Shown here piece after piece: positions 51,831-59,992 of a stretch of 64,000 nucleotides of DNA (position 1 is the first letter of the stretch; every line of letters starts with the position of its first letter). The notes beneath the pieces are model-generated. The model ran no database searches. It was given only the letters and a program-made list of their open reading frames with translations, and was not told the DNA's origin. The stretch is taken from assembly GCF_002869745.1 (NCBI RefSeq), contig NZ_PNOS01000014.1, forward strand, positions 28,848 through 92,847, read 5' to 3'. The DNA comes from Oceaniglobus roseus (GTDB lineage Bacteria; Pseudomonadota; Alphaproteobacteria; Rhodobacterales; Rhodobacteraceae). The translations under genes and the position numbers were made by a program.

Positions 51831-52304
51831 ATGGAAACCGACGAGCGTACCCTCCATCTGACCGAAACGCCGCGCATCCCCCGCGACGGTCTCCTCCTCG
51901 GCTGGGGCGCGATGGTGCCCTTCGCGCTGCTGGCCGGCGCGGGCTGGTGGGACGCGGGCTGGACCGCAACGGCCGCGGCGGCCGCGCGGCTCTGGGGGGC
52001 GGCGATCCTGCTGTTCTTCTCCGGCGTGCGTCGGGGTCTCAGCTTCCGCACCGAGGGCGGGCCGCGCCCGCGCCAGCTTGTCGTATTCGCGCTGCTGTTC
52101 TGCCTCGGACTCGGCGCGCTGCTCCTGCCGGTCCTTCCCGCGCTCCTCCTGGTGGCGGGCGCATTCGCCGCGATGGCCGCGGAAGATGTCGAGGCGGCGC
52201 GGCGGGGCGAGGTGCCGCTCTACTTCCGCCGTCTGCGGCCGCCGCAGATGACCTTCGCGGTGCTTTCGGTGCTGCTCTGCGCGGGGATGGCCTGGGGCGC
52301 GTGA
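51831..52304 (+). CDS. DUF3429 family membrane protein
   Basis: This 157-residue protein has five hydrophobic helices (GAMVPFALLAGAGWW, AARLWGAAILLFFSGV, LVVFALLFCLGLGALLLPVLPALLLVAGAFAAM, MTFAVLSVLLCAGMAW). The pattern RIPRDGLLLGWGAMVPF...LWGAAILLFFSGVRRGL matches DUF3429 (TMEM69-like). A GGAAC at 51806-51810 lacks a correctly spaced GTT, so the promoter is not identified. It may be cotranscribed with 51291. Confidence 0.75.
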   Translation: METDERTLHLTETPRIPRDGLLLGWGAMVPFALLAGAGWWDAGWTATAAAAARLWGAAILLFFSGVRRGLSFRTEGGPRPRQLVVFALLFCLGLGALLLPVLPALLLVAGAFAAMAAEDVEAARRGEVPLYFRRLRPPQMTFAVLSVLLCAGMAWGA

Positions 52305-52427
52305 GCGGCGCCCCCGGCGAGGTTCCGCGCTTCCTGCACGGCGTCCGCGGCGGGGCCGCTCGCGGCGGCGGACCTGCGGCAGGCCTTCGCCGCGCTCACG
52401 GGGACCGAAGGGCCCGGAGCGCGGTCT

Positions 52428-52452
52428 GGAACATAGCCGACTGCTGCCGGTT
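52428..52452 (+). promoter_or_regulatory. EcfG-type promoter candidate upstream of 52484
   Basis: GGAAC (52428-52432), 17 bases, GTT (52450-52452); 31 bases before the ATG at 52484. Confidence 0.65.
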
Positions 52453-52483
52453 CGGGGCCCATGCGCAAGAACGAGGTCCCGAC

Positions 52484-52846
52484 ATGCCATGCCAGTCCTT
52501 TGCCGCCCTCCTGCCGGCCGCCTTTCCCCTCACCGCCCTGCCGTCCGCGGCGCAGGAGTCGGACTGCCCGCCGGGCCATGACGCGTTGCAACAGGCGGTG
52601 CGCTCCGGCGTGAAACCGGCGGGCGGACCGGCCAACGGCGGGCTCGAGAACAACGGATGGGGTGTCGTGGTGAACCGCCGCGGACAGGTCTCGCCCGGCA
52701 GGAGCGATGGCATCGTCTACGACCTGCGGCCCAACGGAAAGAGCGCTTCGGACTACGGGCACGGGACGTGCACGGGAGGCGAGCCGAAGATCGCGGTCGA
52801 GATCGGGGCCGGAGTCATCCCCGAGCGGAAGAGCGCCGGGATTTGA
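52484..52846 (+). CDS. small secreted protein of unknown function
   Basis: This 120-residue protein has a signal peptide (MPCQSFAALLPAAFPLTALPSAA, cleavage before QESDCP) and a mature domain of about 97 residues with two cysteines and many glycines (VRSGVKPAGGPANGGLENNGWGVVVNRRGQV...GIVYDLRPNG...DYGHGTCTGGEPKIAVEIGAGV). It is probably periplasmic. No family recognised. The upstream GGAAC-N17-GTT site suggests stress control. It has no clear ribosome site, and an ATG at 52461 is in another frame. Confidence 0.65.
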   Translation: MPCQSFAALLPAAFPLTALPSAAQESDCPPGHDALQQAVRSGVKPAGGPANGGLENNGWGVVVNRRGQVSPGRSDGIVYDLRPNGKSASDYGHGTCTGGEPKIAVEIGAGVIPERKSAGI

Positions 52847-52889
52847 TCCCGCGACCCTGATCCCGTACCGAACAGCGAGAGACCCTACC

Positions 52890-54026
52890 ATGCCAGACGA
52901 CTCCCGACCCCTGCCAGAGGGCCCGCGCCGGTTCGTCCCCCGGGCCCGCGCGGTGCAGTGGCTGTTGCTGGTGATCGCGGCGATCCTCACGGGCTGGGCG
53001 CTGCGTGCCGTCGAAAGCGTCGCGGTGACGGTGGTGCTGTCCTTCTTCCTCGCCCTTGCCGTCCAGCCGGTCGACCGGATGGCGGCGGAGCGGCTGCCCC
53101 GCCGGGCGGCCTGGCTGGGTCACCTGCTGGCCCTGAGCGTCGTCGTGGTCGTGGTGCTGGCCTTCCTCGGGAGCCTCTGGGTCGCGGCGGGGCAGGTGAT
53201 CGAGCGGTTCGATCACATGGACATCATGGAACTGCTGCCCGATGCCGGGCTCGAGGCGGCGACCGGGAACGAAGGCGAGGATCCCCTTGGAAGGGTCTAC
53301 GCCAACGCGCTGCGGTCGCTGGCCTCCACGGCGGTCGAGCAGGTGCCGATGCTGGCGCGCAGCGTGGTGGACATGGCCGGAACGACGCTCGGCGGGCTGA
53401 TCCTGATCCTGTTCATGACCCTGATGATGCTGATCGAGGCGCGGCAGTGGCAGATGAAAAGCGCCGCCGTCCTGCCGGACGGCGGGACCGGTGTCCTGCG
53501 CGACTCCCTGTCGGTGGTGGCGGTGCGGCTCAGACGCTATCTGCTGACACGGGCCGTCCTCGGCCTCCTGACCGGGGGGCTCTATGCCCTGTGGCTCTGG
53601 CCGTTCGGACTGGACCTGCTGTTCGTCTGGGCGCTGCTGGCGTTCCTGTTGAACTTCGTGCCCACCATCGGCTCGCTGCTCTCGGGCATCCTGCCGGTGC
53701 TCTATGCCTTCCTGCAGAAGGACCCCGGTCAGGCGTTCCTGATCGGCGGCGGCATCTTCGTGATCGAGCAGGTCATGGGCAACTACGTCGATCCGCGGAT
53801 GCAGGGGCGGCAGATCTCGGTCTCGCCGCTGGTGATCCTGGTCGTCCTTCTGTTCTGGACCTGGTTCTGGGGGGCGATCGGCGCCGTGCTGGCGGTGCCG
53901 ATGATCATGACGCTGATCATCGTGCTGACGCAGTTCCGCGTGGCGCTTCCGGTCGCGCTGTTGCTCAGCAGCGAGACCTCCTACGAGGATCTGGAACGCG
54001 TCGCCTCGGGACGGCAGCCCGGGTGA
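52890..54026 (+). CDS. AI-2E family (PerM/YdiK-type) membrane protein
   Basis: This 378-residue protein has eight or so hydrophobic helices and the AI-2E transporter family motif LLFVWALLAFLLNFVPTIGSLLSGILPVLYAF near residue 245, followed by VIEQVMGNYVDPRMQGRQISVSPLVILV. The family is named after autoinducer-2 export, but many members are antiporters or of unknown substrate; E. coli AI-2 activity does not transfer automatically. ATG 52890 has GAGAGACC upstream. It may be cotranscribed with the small secreted protein 43 bases before. Confidence 0.85.
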   Translation: MPDDSRPLPEGPRRFVPRARAVQWLLLVIAAILTGWALRAVESVAVTVVLSFFLALAVQPVDRMAAERLPRRAAWLGHLLALSVVVVVVLAFLGSLWVAAGQVIERFDHMDIMELLPDAGLEAATGNEGEDPLGRVYANALRSLASTAVEQVPMLARSVVDMAGTTLGGLILILFMTLMMLIEARQWQMKSAAVLPDGGTGVLRDSLSVVAVRLRRYLLTRAVLGLLTGGLYALWLWPFGLDLLFVWALLAFLLNFVPTIGSLLSGILPVLYAFLQKDPGQAFLIGGGIFVIEQVMGNYVDPRMQGRQISVSPLVILVVLLFWTWFWGAIGAVLAVPMIMTLIIVLTQFRVALPVALLLSSETSYEDLERVASGRQPG

Positions 54027-54106
54027 GGGCGCCGGTTCCTGCGTCCGGCGGCCCGGTTGCGGGCGGGGCCGGGTGAGCGCGCTCGACGTGCCCCTGCTGG
54101 TCTGCG

Positions 54107-54443
54107 GTGCCTGCTGACCGAAGCGGCGGACGTGGCGCTGTCCGAGTGGCTGCTGCGCATCCCGCTGCGGGAGGTCGTCGGCGCGGTCGTCATCGGCATC
54201 GTCTGCGGCGAGGTGGCCGGGCGGCTTCTGACCTGGGCCTGCCGCCAGCCGTTCAGCGAGACCCATTCGATCACCACCATCGGCCTCGCTCTGCGTGGCG
54301 TGCCCTCGGCTGGAGCGGCGTGGCCTTCGCCGTGCCGGTCCCGACCCTGCGCCGCGATGCTGGACCGGCACGCCACCTGCATCCGCGCGCAGGGCGAGGA
54401 CATGCCGGAGATCCGGGACCGGGCGTGGCCGGGCCCGCGGTGA
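54107..54443 (+). pseudogene. degraded fragment of a sodium/proton antiporter
   Basis: ALSEWLLRIPLREVVGAVVIGIVCGEVAGRLLTWA, then PFSETHSITTIGLAL, resembles transmembrane segments 5-6 of CPA1/NhaP-type antiporters. The similarity stops at about 54290, after which the frame is Pro/Arg-rich with no membrane segment. A whole antiporter needs about 400 residues or more; no start or ribosome site is present. Probably a relic, possibly with a frameshift. The match is by eye only. Confidence 0.35.
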
Positions 54444-54473
54444 CACCACTGCCCTGCCACGGGCCGGGTGTGC

Positions 54474-54842
54474 TCAGCGGCGGCCTTCCAGTTGCCTCAG
54501 CGCGCTGCCGATGGCCTCGGCGCCGTAGGGCTTGGCCACGTGGGGCCGCGGGAAGCCGCTGTGGCGCAGCTCTTCGGCCTCGTAGCCCGAGGTGATCGCG
54601 AAGGGGATGCGCAGCTCCTTCAGCCGCTCGGCCACGGGCAGCGCCGACTCTCCGTGCAGGTTCGCATCGAGAAGCACCGCGTCGACCGCGCCGGGGTCTT
54701 CCAGCTGCTGGAGGGCGCGCGACAGGGTTCCCGCCATCCCGGCGACCTCGTAGCCCAGTTCGGCGACGATCCGTTTCAGGTCGATCGCGATCGCCAGTTC
54801 GTCCTCGACGATCAGGATGCGGCGGAGGAGTGGGTCAGGCAT
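54474..54842 (-). CDS. single-domain response regulator (CheY/SdrG-like)
   Basis: This 122-residue protein is a receiver domain only. The acidic pair is IVEDELA, the phosphorylation aspartate is in DAVLLDANLHGESAL near residue 59, Thr/Ser in FAITSGYEA and lysine in VAKPYGAEA. It overlaps the stop of the large kinase gene by 8 bases, so it is coexpressed and is the likely phosphate partner. Similar receivers lacking an output domain modulate alphaproteobacterial general stress phosphorelays. Confidence 0.88.
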   Translation of the reverse strand: MPDPLLRRILIVEDELAIAIDLKRIVAELGYEVAGMAGTLSRALQQLEDPGAVDAVLLDANLHGESALPVAERLKELRIPFAITSGYEAEELRHSGFPRPHVAKPYGAEAIGSALRQLEGRR

Positions 54843-57800
54843 CGTCGTGCAACTCCAGCTTCACATGGTATCGCAGACCGGCGGGATCATAGTCCACATC
54901 GACCTCGGCATCCAGTTCGTAGGCCAGGCCCTGTTGCAGGATCAGCGAGCCGAAGCCGGTGCGCGTGGGCGGGTGGACCTCGGGGCCGTCGGATTCGACC
55001 CAGTCGAACTTCAGGGTCCGCCCGTCGCGGACCCAGCTGACCCGCACCCGGCCCTCGCGACAGGAGAGGGCGCCGTATTTCACCGCATTGGTGCAGAGCT
55101 CGTGGATCGCCAGCGTGAAGGAGATCGCGGCGTCGGGCTTCAGTGCCACGTGGGGGCCCTGCAACGTCACCTGCCCGCCATCGCGGTCGGTGATGCTGAA
55201 CAGGGACCGCTCGACCAGGTCCCTCAGGTCGGCGTTGGACCAGTTCCTGCGGGTCAGCGCGCCGTGGGCCTCGGACAGCACGCCGATCCGGGCGCTGAAG
55301 GCGGCGATGAAACGGTCCATGTCCGGGCTGTAGAGGCGGGTCTGCTGGGCGATGGACTGCACCACCGCCAGCATGTTCTTCACCCGGTGGTTCAGTTCGC
55401 CGACCAGCAGGCGCTGGCTTTCCTCCCACTTCCGCAGCTCCGTCACGTCGCGCACGAGCCCCGAGCCTCGTGGTGGCCGATCCGCGCCGGGCGCGGTGAA
55501 GGCGCCGGTGCCATGGATGATGCGAAGCCCGTCCTGCCGCAGGATGCGGTATTCCACGTCGAAGGAGCGGGCCTCCCGCGATGCGGCCTCGATCTCGTCC
55601 CGAAGGGCGGCCCGGTCGTCAGCATGTACCCGGTCGAACCAGTCCGAGACCCGGGTGTCGTCGGGGCCGAGGCCCAGCATCTCGCGCCCCCGGTCGTCCC
55701 AGTCGGCGCGACCGTTGCCCAGCTCCCAGGTGCCCCATCCGAGGTCGGCGGCCCTTGTCGCCAGCACCAGGGCATCGCGCGCCGCCCGAAGATCCTCCTC
55801 GTTCCGGCGGCGGGCCGAGATGTCGCTCGCCGCACCGAACCATTCGACGATGCGGCCCTCCTCGTCCTCGACCGGGATCGCCCGGGTCAGCCTCCAGCCG
55901 ATGTTCCCGTCCGACAGCCGCACCCTGTGCTCGGTCTCGAACGGGGTGCGCCCGGCGATCGCCGCCTCGACCATGGCCCGGATGGACTCGCGCTCTTCGG
56001 GCAGGATGTAGGCTTCGACCCAGTCCTTGCCGGCGGCGTCGGCGTTCGGAGGAAAGCCGCGCCCCATGATCTCCTGCGTGTCGCGCAGGTCGGGGCTCAT
56101 GCGGAAGACGACGTCCGAGGTCGCGTCGACCAGGGCGCGGAAGCGCCGCTCGCTCTCGCGCATCCGCGTCGCCGCCTCGCGCTGTGCCGTGACGTCGACG
56201 AAGGTGAAGACGACACCGTCGATGCGGTCGTCGATCGTGCGGTAGGGGCGGCAGCGGATCATCAGGCGGCGGTTGTCGGCCGTGCCCGTCTCGCGCTCGA
56301 CCGGGGTGAGGTCGCGCAGCACCTGCCGCGCGTCGTCGCCGAGGCCGGAATACTGGAGCGTATGGGTGAAGTCGGTGATCGCCCGGCCGATGTCGCCCTC
56401 GGCGATCCTGAAGATCTGCGCCACCTGCGGCGTGAAGATGCGGATCCTGAGGCTGGTGTCCAGGAACAGCGTTCCGACATCCGTCGCCATCACGAGGTTC
56501 TCGAGGTCGCTGTGGGCGGCGCCGATGCTTTCGAGCTTGGCCTTCAGCTCGGCGTTGACCGTCTGCAGCTCCTCGTTCATCGACTGGAGCTCTTCCTTCG
56601 AGGTCTCCAGCTCTTCCGAGGTCGAGCGGTACTCCTCGTTCATCGACTGGAGTTCCTCGTTGACCACGCGCAGGTCCTGGATCGCCGTCTCGTATTCCGA
56701 GCGCGATGCGGCGAGGTGCGACTCGGCCATTTCCAGTTCGTTGCGCAGGCGCTGGATCTCGCCGTCCGAGGCGTCGATCCTCTCGCTCGTCGGTATGGCC
56801 GACAGGGGACCGCCGTCGAGGAAGACGACCAGAACCTCGAACACCGGGTCGCTTTCCTTCCTGCGGGACGGCGACACGTGCATCATCACCCGGCGCTGCC
56901 CGCCGTCGAACGCGACGCCGACCGGCAGGGTCAGCGTGGTCTGGCCCCGCTCGGCGGCACGGCGCACGGCGGACCGGAGGTCCAGCCGCAGTTCCGGGCG
57001 CACGAGGTCGCCCGCATCGTGGCTGAGCGGTCCGCCCGGCGGCAGCAGGTACTGGCCGACGTTCGGCGACATGTGGACGATCATGCAGTCGCGGTCGACC
57101 AGCATGCTGGGCGGCGCCATCCGCTCCAGCGCCTGCGCATGGTGACCGCCGGCGTCGAAGGTCTGCTTTTCCGAGACGGTTCCCGAAACCGGTCGCCGCT
57201 TCGACATCGCGGAGTCGCTGCTGAAACCGCCGATCTGCGGCGGACGGCGCAACTGCTGGCGCCGCAGCTGGAAGATCCGCGCCTCGCGGTGCAGGGGCTG
57301 GAACAGCTCGGTGTTGGAATCCATCGTCTCGGCCGAGCCGAGGAACAGGAAGCGGTTCGGCCGCAGTCCATATGCGAACAGCTCTCCGACCCGGCGCTTC
57401 ACCGTGCGATCGAGGTAGATCAGCAGGTTCCGGCAGGAGATCAGGTCCAGCCGCATGAAGGGAGGGTCCTTCAGCACCGAGTGGCTGGCGAACAGGACGG
57501 TGTCCCGGATCTCCTTGCTGATCCGGTAGTGGGACCCTTCGGAGACGAAGAACTTCGACAGCCGCTCGTCGCTCACGTCCGCGGCGATGCTGGCGGGATA
57601 GCGCGCCTCCCGCGCCGTGGCGAGGGCGCCCTCGTCGAGGTCGGTGGCGAAGATCTGGACCTCGGGACTGAGGCCGCGCTTCGTCTTCTCCTCGTGGATC
57701 AGCATGGCCAGGCTGTAGGCCTCCTCGCCCGTGGCGCAGCCCGCGACCCAGGCGCGGAAGCCGCCTTCATGCAGATCGTCCAGCATGGGCCCGATGACGG

Positions 57801-58671
57801 TCTCGGCCAGCGTCTCGAAGGCATCGGGATCGCGGAAGAAGGAGGTGACCGAGATCAGCAGGTCGGAGAAGAGATCCTTGGCCTCCTCGGGGTTCGTCTG
57901 GAGGTGGTGGGCATAATCCTCGAGCGTCGACTGCTGGTTCACCTGCATCCGGCGGGCCACGCGGCGCAGCATCGTTGCGCGCTTGTAGTTCGAGAAGTCG
58001 TGGCCCGTGCTGCGGTGCAGGAAGCCGAGGATGCGGGACAGGGTCTGCTCCGCGTCGTCCTCGTCCATCTCGCCGATCTTCCGCTTCGAGCGGATGACGC
58101 GCACGATCTGGTCGGCCAGGACCTCCACCGGCGCCACGAAATCGGCCACCCCCTGGGCGATCGAACTGCGCGGCATCATCGCGAACTGCGCCTCCTCGGG
58201 ATCCTGCACGAACACGACGCCGCCCGCTTCCTTCACCGCCCGCACGCCGACCGCTCCGTCCGATCCGGCGCCCGACAGGATCACGGCCAGCCCGTCGCCG
58301 CGCGCGCGGGCGACGGAGCGGAAGAACATGTCGATCGGCGCCCGCTTGCCCCGCGGCTCGCGGAACTCCACGGAGGCGATCGAATTGCCCTCGATGACCA
58401 GTTCCCGGTCCGGCGATATGACGTAGACGGTGTCGGGCGCGATGGCGGGCCCGTCGAAGACCGTCCGAACCTCCATCGTGGTGACGTCGCCAAGGATCTC
58501 GCCAAGCGCGCTCGGCTCGTCGGGGGCGAGGTGGACGATGACGACATAGGCCATCCCGAGGTCGGTCGGAATGCGCCGGAAGAACTCCCGAAGGGGTCGG
58601 GTGCCGCCTGCCGAGGCGCCGATCGCGCAGATCGGTATCCGCGGCAGGGTCGTTTCGTCGACGGTATCCAC
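54835..58671 (-). CDS. CheB-CheR-PAS-HWE sensor kinase
   Basis: This 1278-residue protein has a CheB methylesterase domain (from about residue 11, AIGASAGGTRPLREFF; active Ser, His in VIVHLAPDEPSALGEIL and Asp in GAGSDGAVG all visible). A CheR methyltransferase follows (about 225-460; VAGCATGEEAYSLAMLIHEE). A coiled coil (about 635-730, repeated EELQSMNEE units), three PAS-like segments (about 730-1077) and a C-terminal HWE/HisKA_2 kinase complete it (LVGELNHRVKNMLAVVQSIAQQ near 1092; FDWVESDGP). GTG 58671 was chosen because it gives the CheB start at residue 11; AAGGGA lies upstream. The longer frame to 58932 has no support. Confidence 0.88.
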   Translation of the reverse strand: MDTVDETTLPRIPICAIGASAGGTRPLREFFRRIPTDLGMAYVVIVHLAPDEPSALGEILGDVTTMEVRTVFDGPAIAPDTVYVISPDRELVIEGNSIASVEFREPRGKRAPIDMFFRSVARARGDGLAVILSGAGSDGAVGVRAVKEAGGVVFVQDPEEAQFAMMPRSSIAQGVADFVAPVEVLADQIVRVIRSKRKIGEMDEDDAEQTLSRILGFLHRSTGHDFSNYKRATMLRRVARRMQVNQQSTLEDYAHHLQTNPEEAKDLFSDLLISVTSFFRDPDAFETLAETVIGPMLDDLHEGGFRAWVAGCATGEEAYSLAMLIHEEKTKRGLSPEVQIFATDLDEGALATAREARYPASIAADVSDERLSKFFVSEGSHYRISKEIRDTVLFASHSVLKDPPFMRLDLISCRNLLIYLDRTVKRRVGELFAYGLRPNRFLFLGSAETMDSNTELFQPLHREARIFQLRRQQLRRPPQIGGFSSDSAMSKRRPVSGTVSEKQTFDAGGHHAQALERMAPPSMLVDRDCMIVHMSPNVGQYLLPPGGPLSHDAGDLVRPELRLDLRSAVRRAAERGQTTLTLPVGVAFDGGQRRVMMHVSPSRRKESDPVFEVLVVFLDGGPLSAIPTSERIDASDGEIQRLRNELEMAESHLAASRSEYETAIQDLRVVNEELQSMNEEYRSTSEELETSKEELQSMNEELQTVNAELKAKLESIGAAHSDLENLVMATDVGTLFLDTSLRIRIFTPQVAQIFRIAEGDIGRAITDFTHTLQYSGLGDDARQVLRDLTPVERETGTADNRRLMIRCRPYRTIDDRIDGVVFTFVDVTAQREAATRMRESERRFRALVDATSDVVFRMSPDLRDTQEIMGRGFPPNADAAGKDWVEAYILPEERESIRAMVEAAIAGRTPFETEHRVRLSDGNIGWRLTRAIPVEDEEGRIVEWFGAASDISARRRNEEDLRAARDALVLATRAADLGWGTWELGNGRADWDDRGREMLGLGPDDTRVSDWFDRVHADDRAALRDEIEAASREARSFDVEYRILRQDGLRIIHGTGAFTAPGADRPPRGSGLVRDVTELRKWEESQRLLVGELNHRVKNMLAVVQSIAQQTRLYSPDMDRFIAAFSARIGVLSEAHGALTRRNWSNADLRDLVERSLFSITDRDGGQVTLQGPHVALKPDAAISFTLAIHELCTNAVKYGALSCREGRVRVSWVRDGRTLKFDWVESDGPEVHPPTRTGFGSLILQQGLAYELDAEVDVDYDPAGLRYHVKLELHDDA

Positions 58672-59071
58672 CGGGCTATCCCTTGTATCTTGGCGACAGG
58701 ACGGTCTGCCGCGGTGCGGCTGCGGCGGTTCGCACGCGCCATTTTCCGGGGTGCCGGCGAGTTCCGCAACAGGAAACAGGGGGACGGCGGGAATGTTCCC
58801 GGGGTTGAGCGTGGGGAACTCGATGCCCGTGTCTGCGCTTACGGTGCATGCAACGTCTTTGCGGAGATCGACGGGGGAGGGACACGCGCGCCCGGAAGTC
58901 AATCGGCAGGAGCCGTCCGTCAGACATGCCATGCAGACGCCGTGCCGCGCCGCGGTGCATGCAGTCAGTTTCCTGCATCGGGGACACCGTGGCCGGCAAC
59001 CCCGTGTCGAAATCGCGAAGTGTCCATCGAATGGCGCCCGCCTGTCGTGCGGGTGCGCAAAGGAGCACGTG
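58672..59071. other. 400-bp divergent control region, kinase and receiver-sigma gene
   Basis: No gene is seen between the kinase and the plus-strand regulator gene. A GGAAC-N17-GTT site for the kinase is at 58799-58775; the same sequence reads GGAAA-N18-GTT on the plus strand. Short palindromic ATGCA/TGCAT elements recur (CGGTGCATGCAA near 58842-58853, ATGCAGAC near 58931, GTGCATGCAG near 58955-58964). Confidence 0.5.
58775..58799 (-). promoter_or_regulatory. EcfG-type promoter candidate for the kinase gene
   Basis: On the minus strand GGAAC (58799-58795) is followed by 17 bases and GTT (58777-58775), about 100 bases before the kinase GTG at 58671. Confidence 0.6.
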
Positions 59072-59626
59072 ATGTTACTGACCCATCGTCGAGTGCTGAT
59101 CGTGGAGGATGACTTTCATCTTGCCCTGGAGCTCGCCCGACATTTCGAAGACGCGGGGGCCGAAGTCCTCGGCCCCTCCGCGACGCTCGGCAACGCATGG
59201 GAGAAGGTCGCCAGCGCCGACGTGGCCGTTCTCGACATCAACCTGCGCGGCGCCCTCGTCTATCCGTTGGCCGATTCCCTGCAGAGGCGCGGCATTCCCT
59301 TCGTGTTCTACACGGCAAGCGAGGCCGCCGAGATGCCGCCGCGGTTCCGTCACGTCGGGCGGTTCCGGAAACCCGCGGATGCGATGGCCCTGCTGGACGG
59401 GATGTTCTCCGGCGAGACCGACGTCGTGGACCTGCTGCCGAAGCTCCGGCTGATGGCGCGGCTGATGTACGACGAGCCGCACAGCGCCGACCGCCTGGTG
59501 GAGCGCACGCTGGAGCAGGCGCTGCGCGCGTACGAGTTCCGGCCGTGCGATGTCAGCGTGGAGAAGTGGCTGTTCGGGATCCTTGCCGAGATCGCCGAGC
59601 GGCAGGGCGGCGACCTGCTGACCTGA
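59072..59626 (+). CDS. receiver protein with C-terminal sigma-region-2-like domain
   Basis: This 184-residue protein has a receiver domain at residues 6-115 (VLIVEDDF, phospho-Asp55 in VAVLDINLRG, Thr81, Lys100 in FRKPADA). Residues 119-178 read LLPKLRLMARLMYDEPHSADRLVERTLEQALRA...VEKWLFGILAEIAERQ. This aligns with region 2 of the EcfG protein encoded 0.4 kb downstream (FIPALRAYAWTL...VDDLVQETLTRAIAK...LRAWLMTIMRNTF). PhyR, the known partner-switch regulator, has the opposite domain order and both sigma domains. ATG 59072 follows AAAGGAGCACGTG; a GTG three bases before is less well spaced. Confidence 0.7.
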   Translation: MLLTHRRVLIVEDDFHLALELARHFEDAGAEVLGPSATLGNAWEKVASADVAVLDINLRGALVYPLADSLQRRGIPFVFYTASEAAEMPPRFRHVGRFRKPADAMALLDGMFSGETDVVDLLPKLRLMARLMYDEPHSADRLVERTLEQALRAYEFRPCDVSVEKWLFGILAEIAERQGGDLLT

Positions 59627-59992
59627 GGCCGCCGCCTGCACTATCACGATGTCCCCGGAGGCGACGCATGGACCTCCACAGCACGCGCGGCGGGGCGGGC
59701 CTGGCCAATGTCGGCAGATCATCCCACGATTTCTAGGCCTTGCGCCACGACGGCATCAGCACGTCGCGGCTTGCCGCTCCGCCCGAAGACCGGGGCGGAC
59801 GGTCGGCGCCTGCCTGGCTGGCGGGGTTTGCGGAGGCGCCGGGATACGACCCGGAGTGCGGGACCCCGGTCCGACTCTCCTCGGCTCTCGACGGGGTTCA
59901 TTCGGCAGCGGCGAAGTCGCTCTCCGGGGGAACAGACACCCGTGCGACACGTTGAACCCAGGTCGGCCGCAGAAGCCAAACGGGGGGAGAAA
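59627..59992 (+). other. 366-bp spacer before ecfG
   Basis: It holds the ecfG promoter at 59929-59953. A 22-codon frame at 59668-59736 (MDLHSTRGGAGLANVGRSSHDF) has a GGAGGCG ribosome site but no family match; it could be a leader peptide. Nothing else is recognised. Confidence 0.45.
59929..59953 (+). promoter_or_regulatory. EcfG-type promoter of ecfG
   Basis: GGAAC (59929-59933), 17 bases, GTT (59951-59953), preceded by c, giving the full cGTT form. It is 40 bases before the ecfG start, as expected for autoregulation. Confidence 0.75.

Noticed and set aside
52890..54026. Naming the AI-2E family protein a quorum-sensing exporter
   Set aside because: Only the family name suggests it; many members move other solutes, and no luxS or lsr genes are near.
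58672..58932. Extra 87 N-terminal residues for the CheB-CheR kinase from ATG 58932
   Set aside because: Not similar to any domain, no ribosome site; the GTG at 58671 has AAGGGA upstream and places the CheB fold at the N-terminus. The predicted promoter at 58775-58799 also lies inside that extension.
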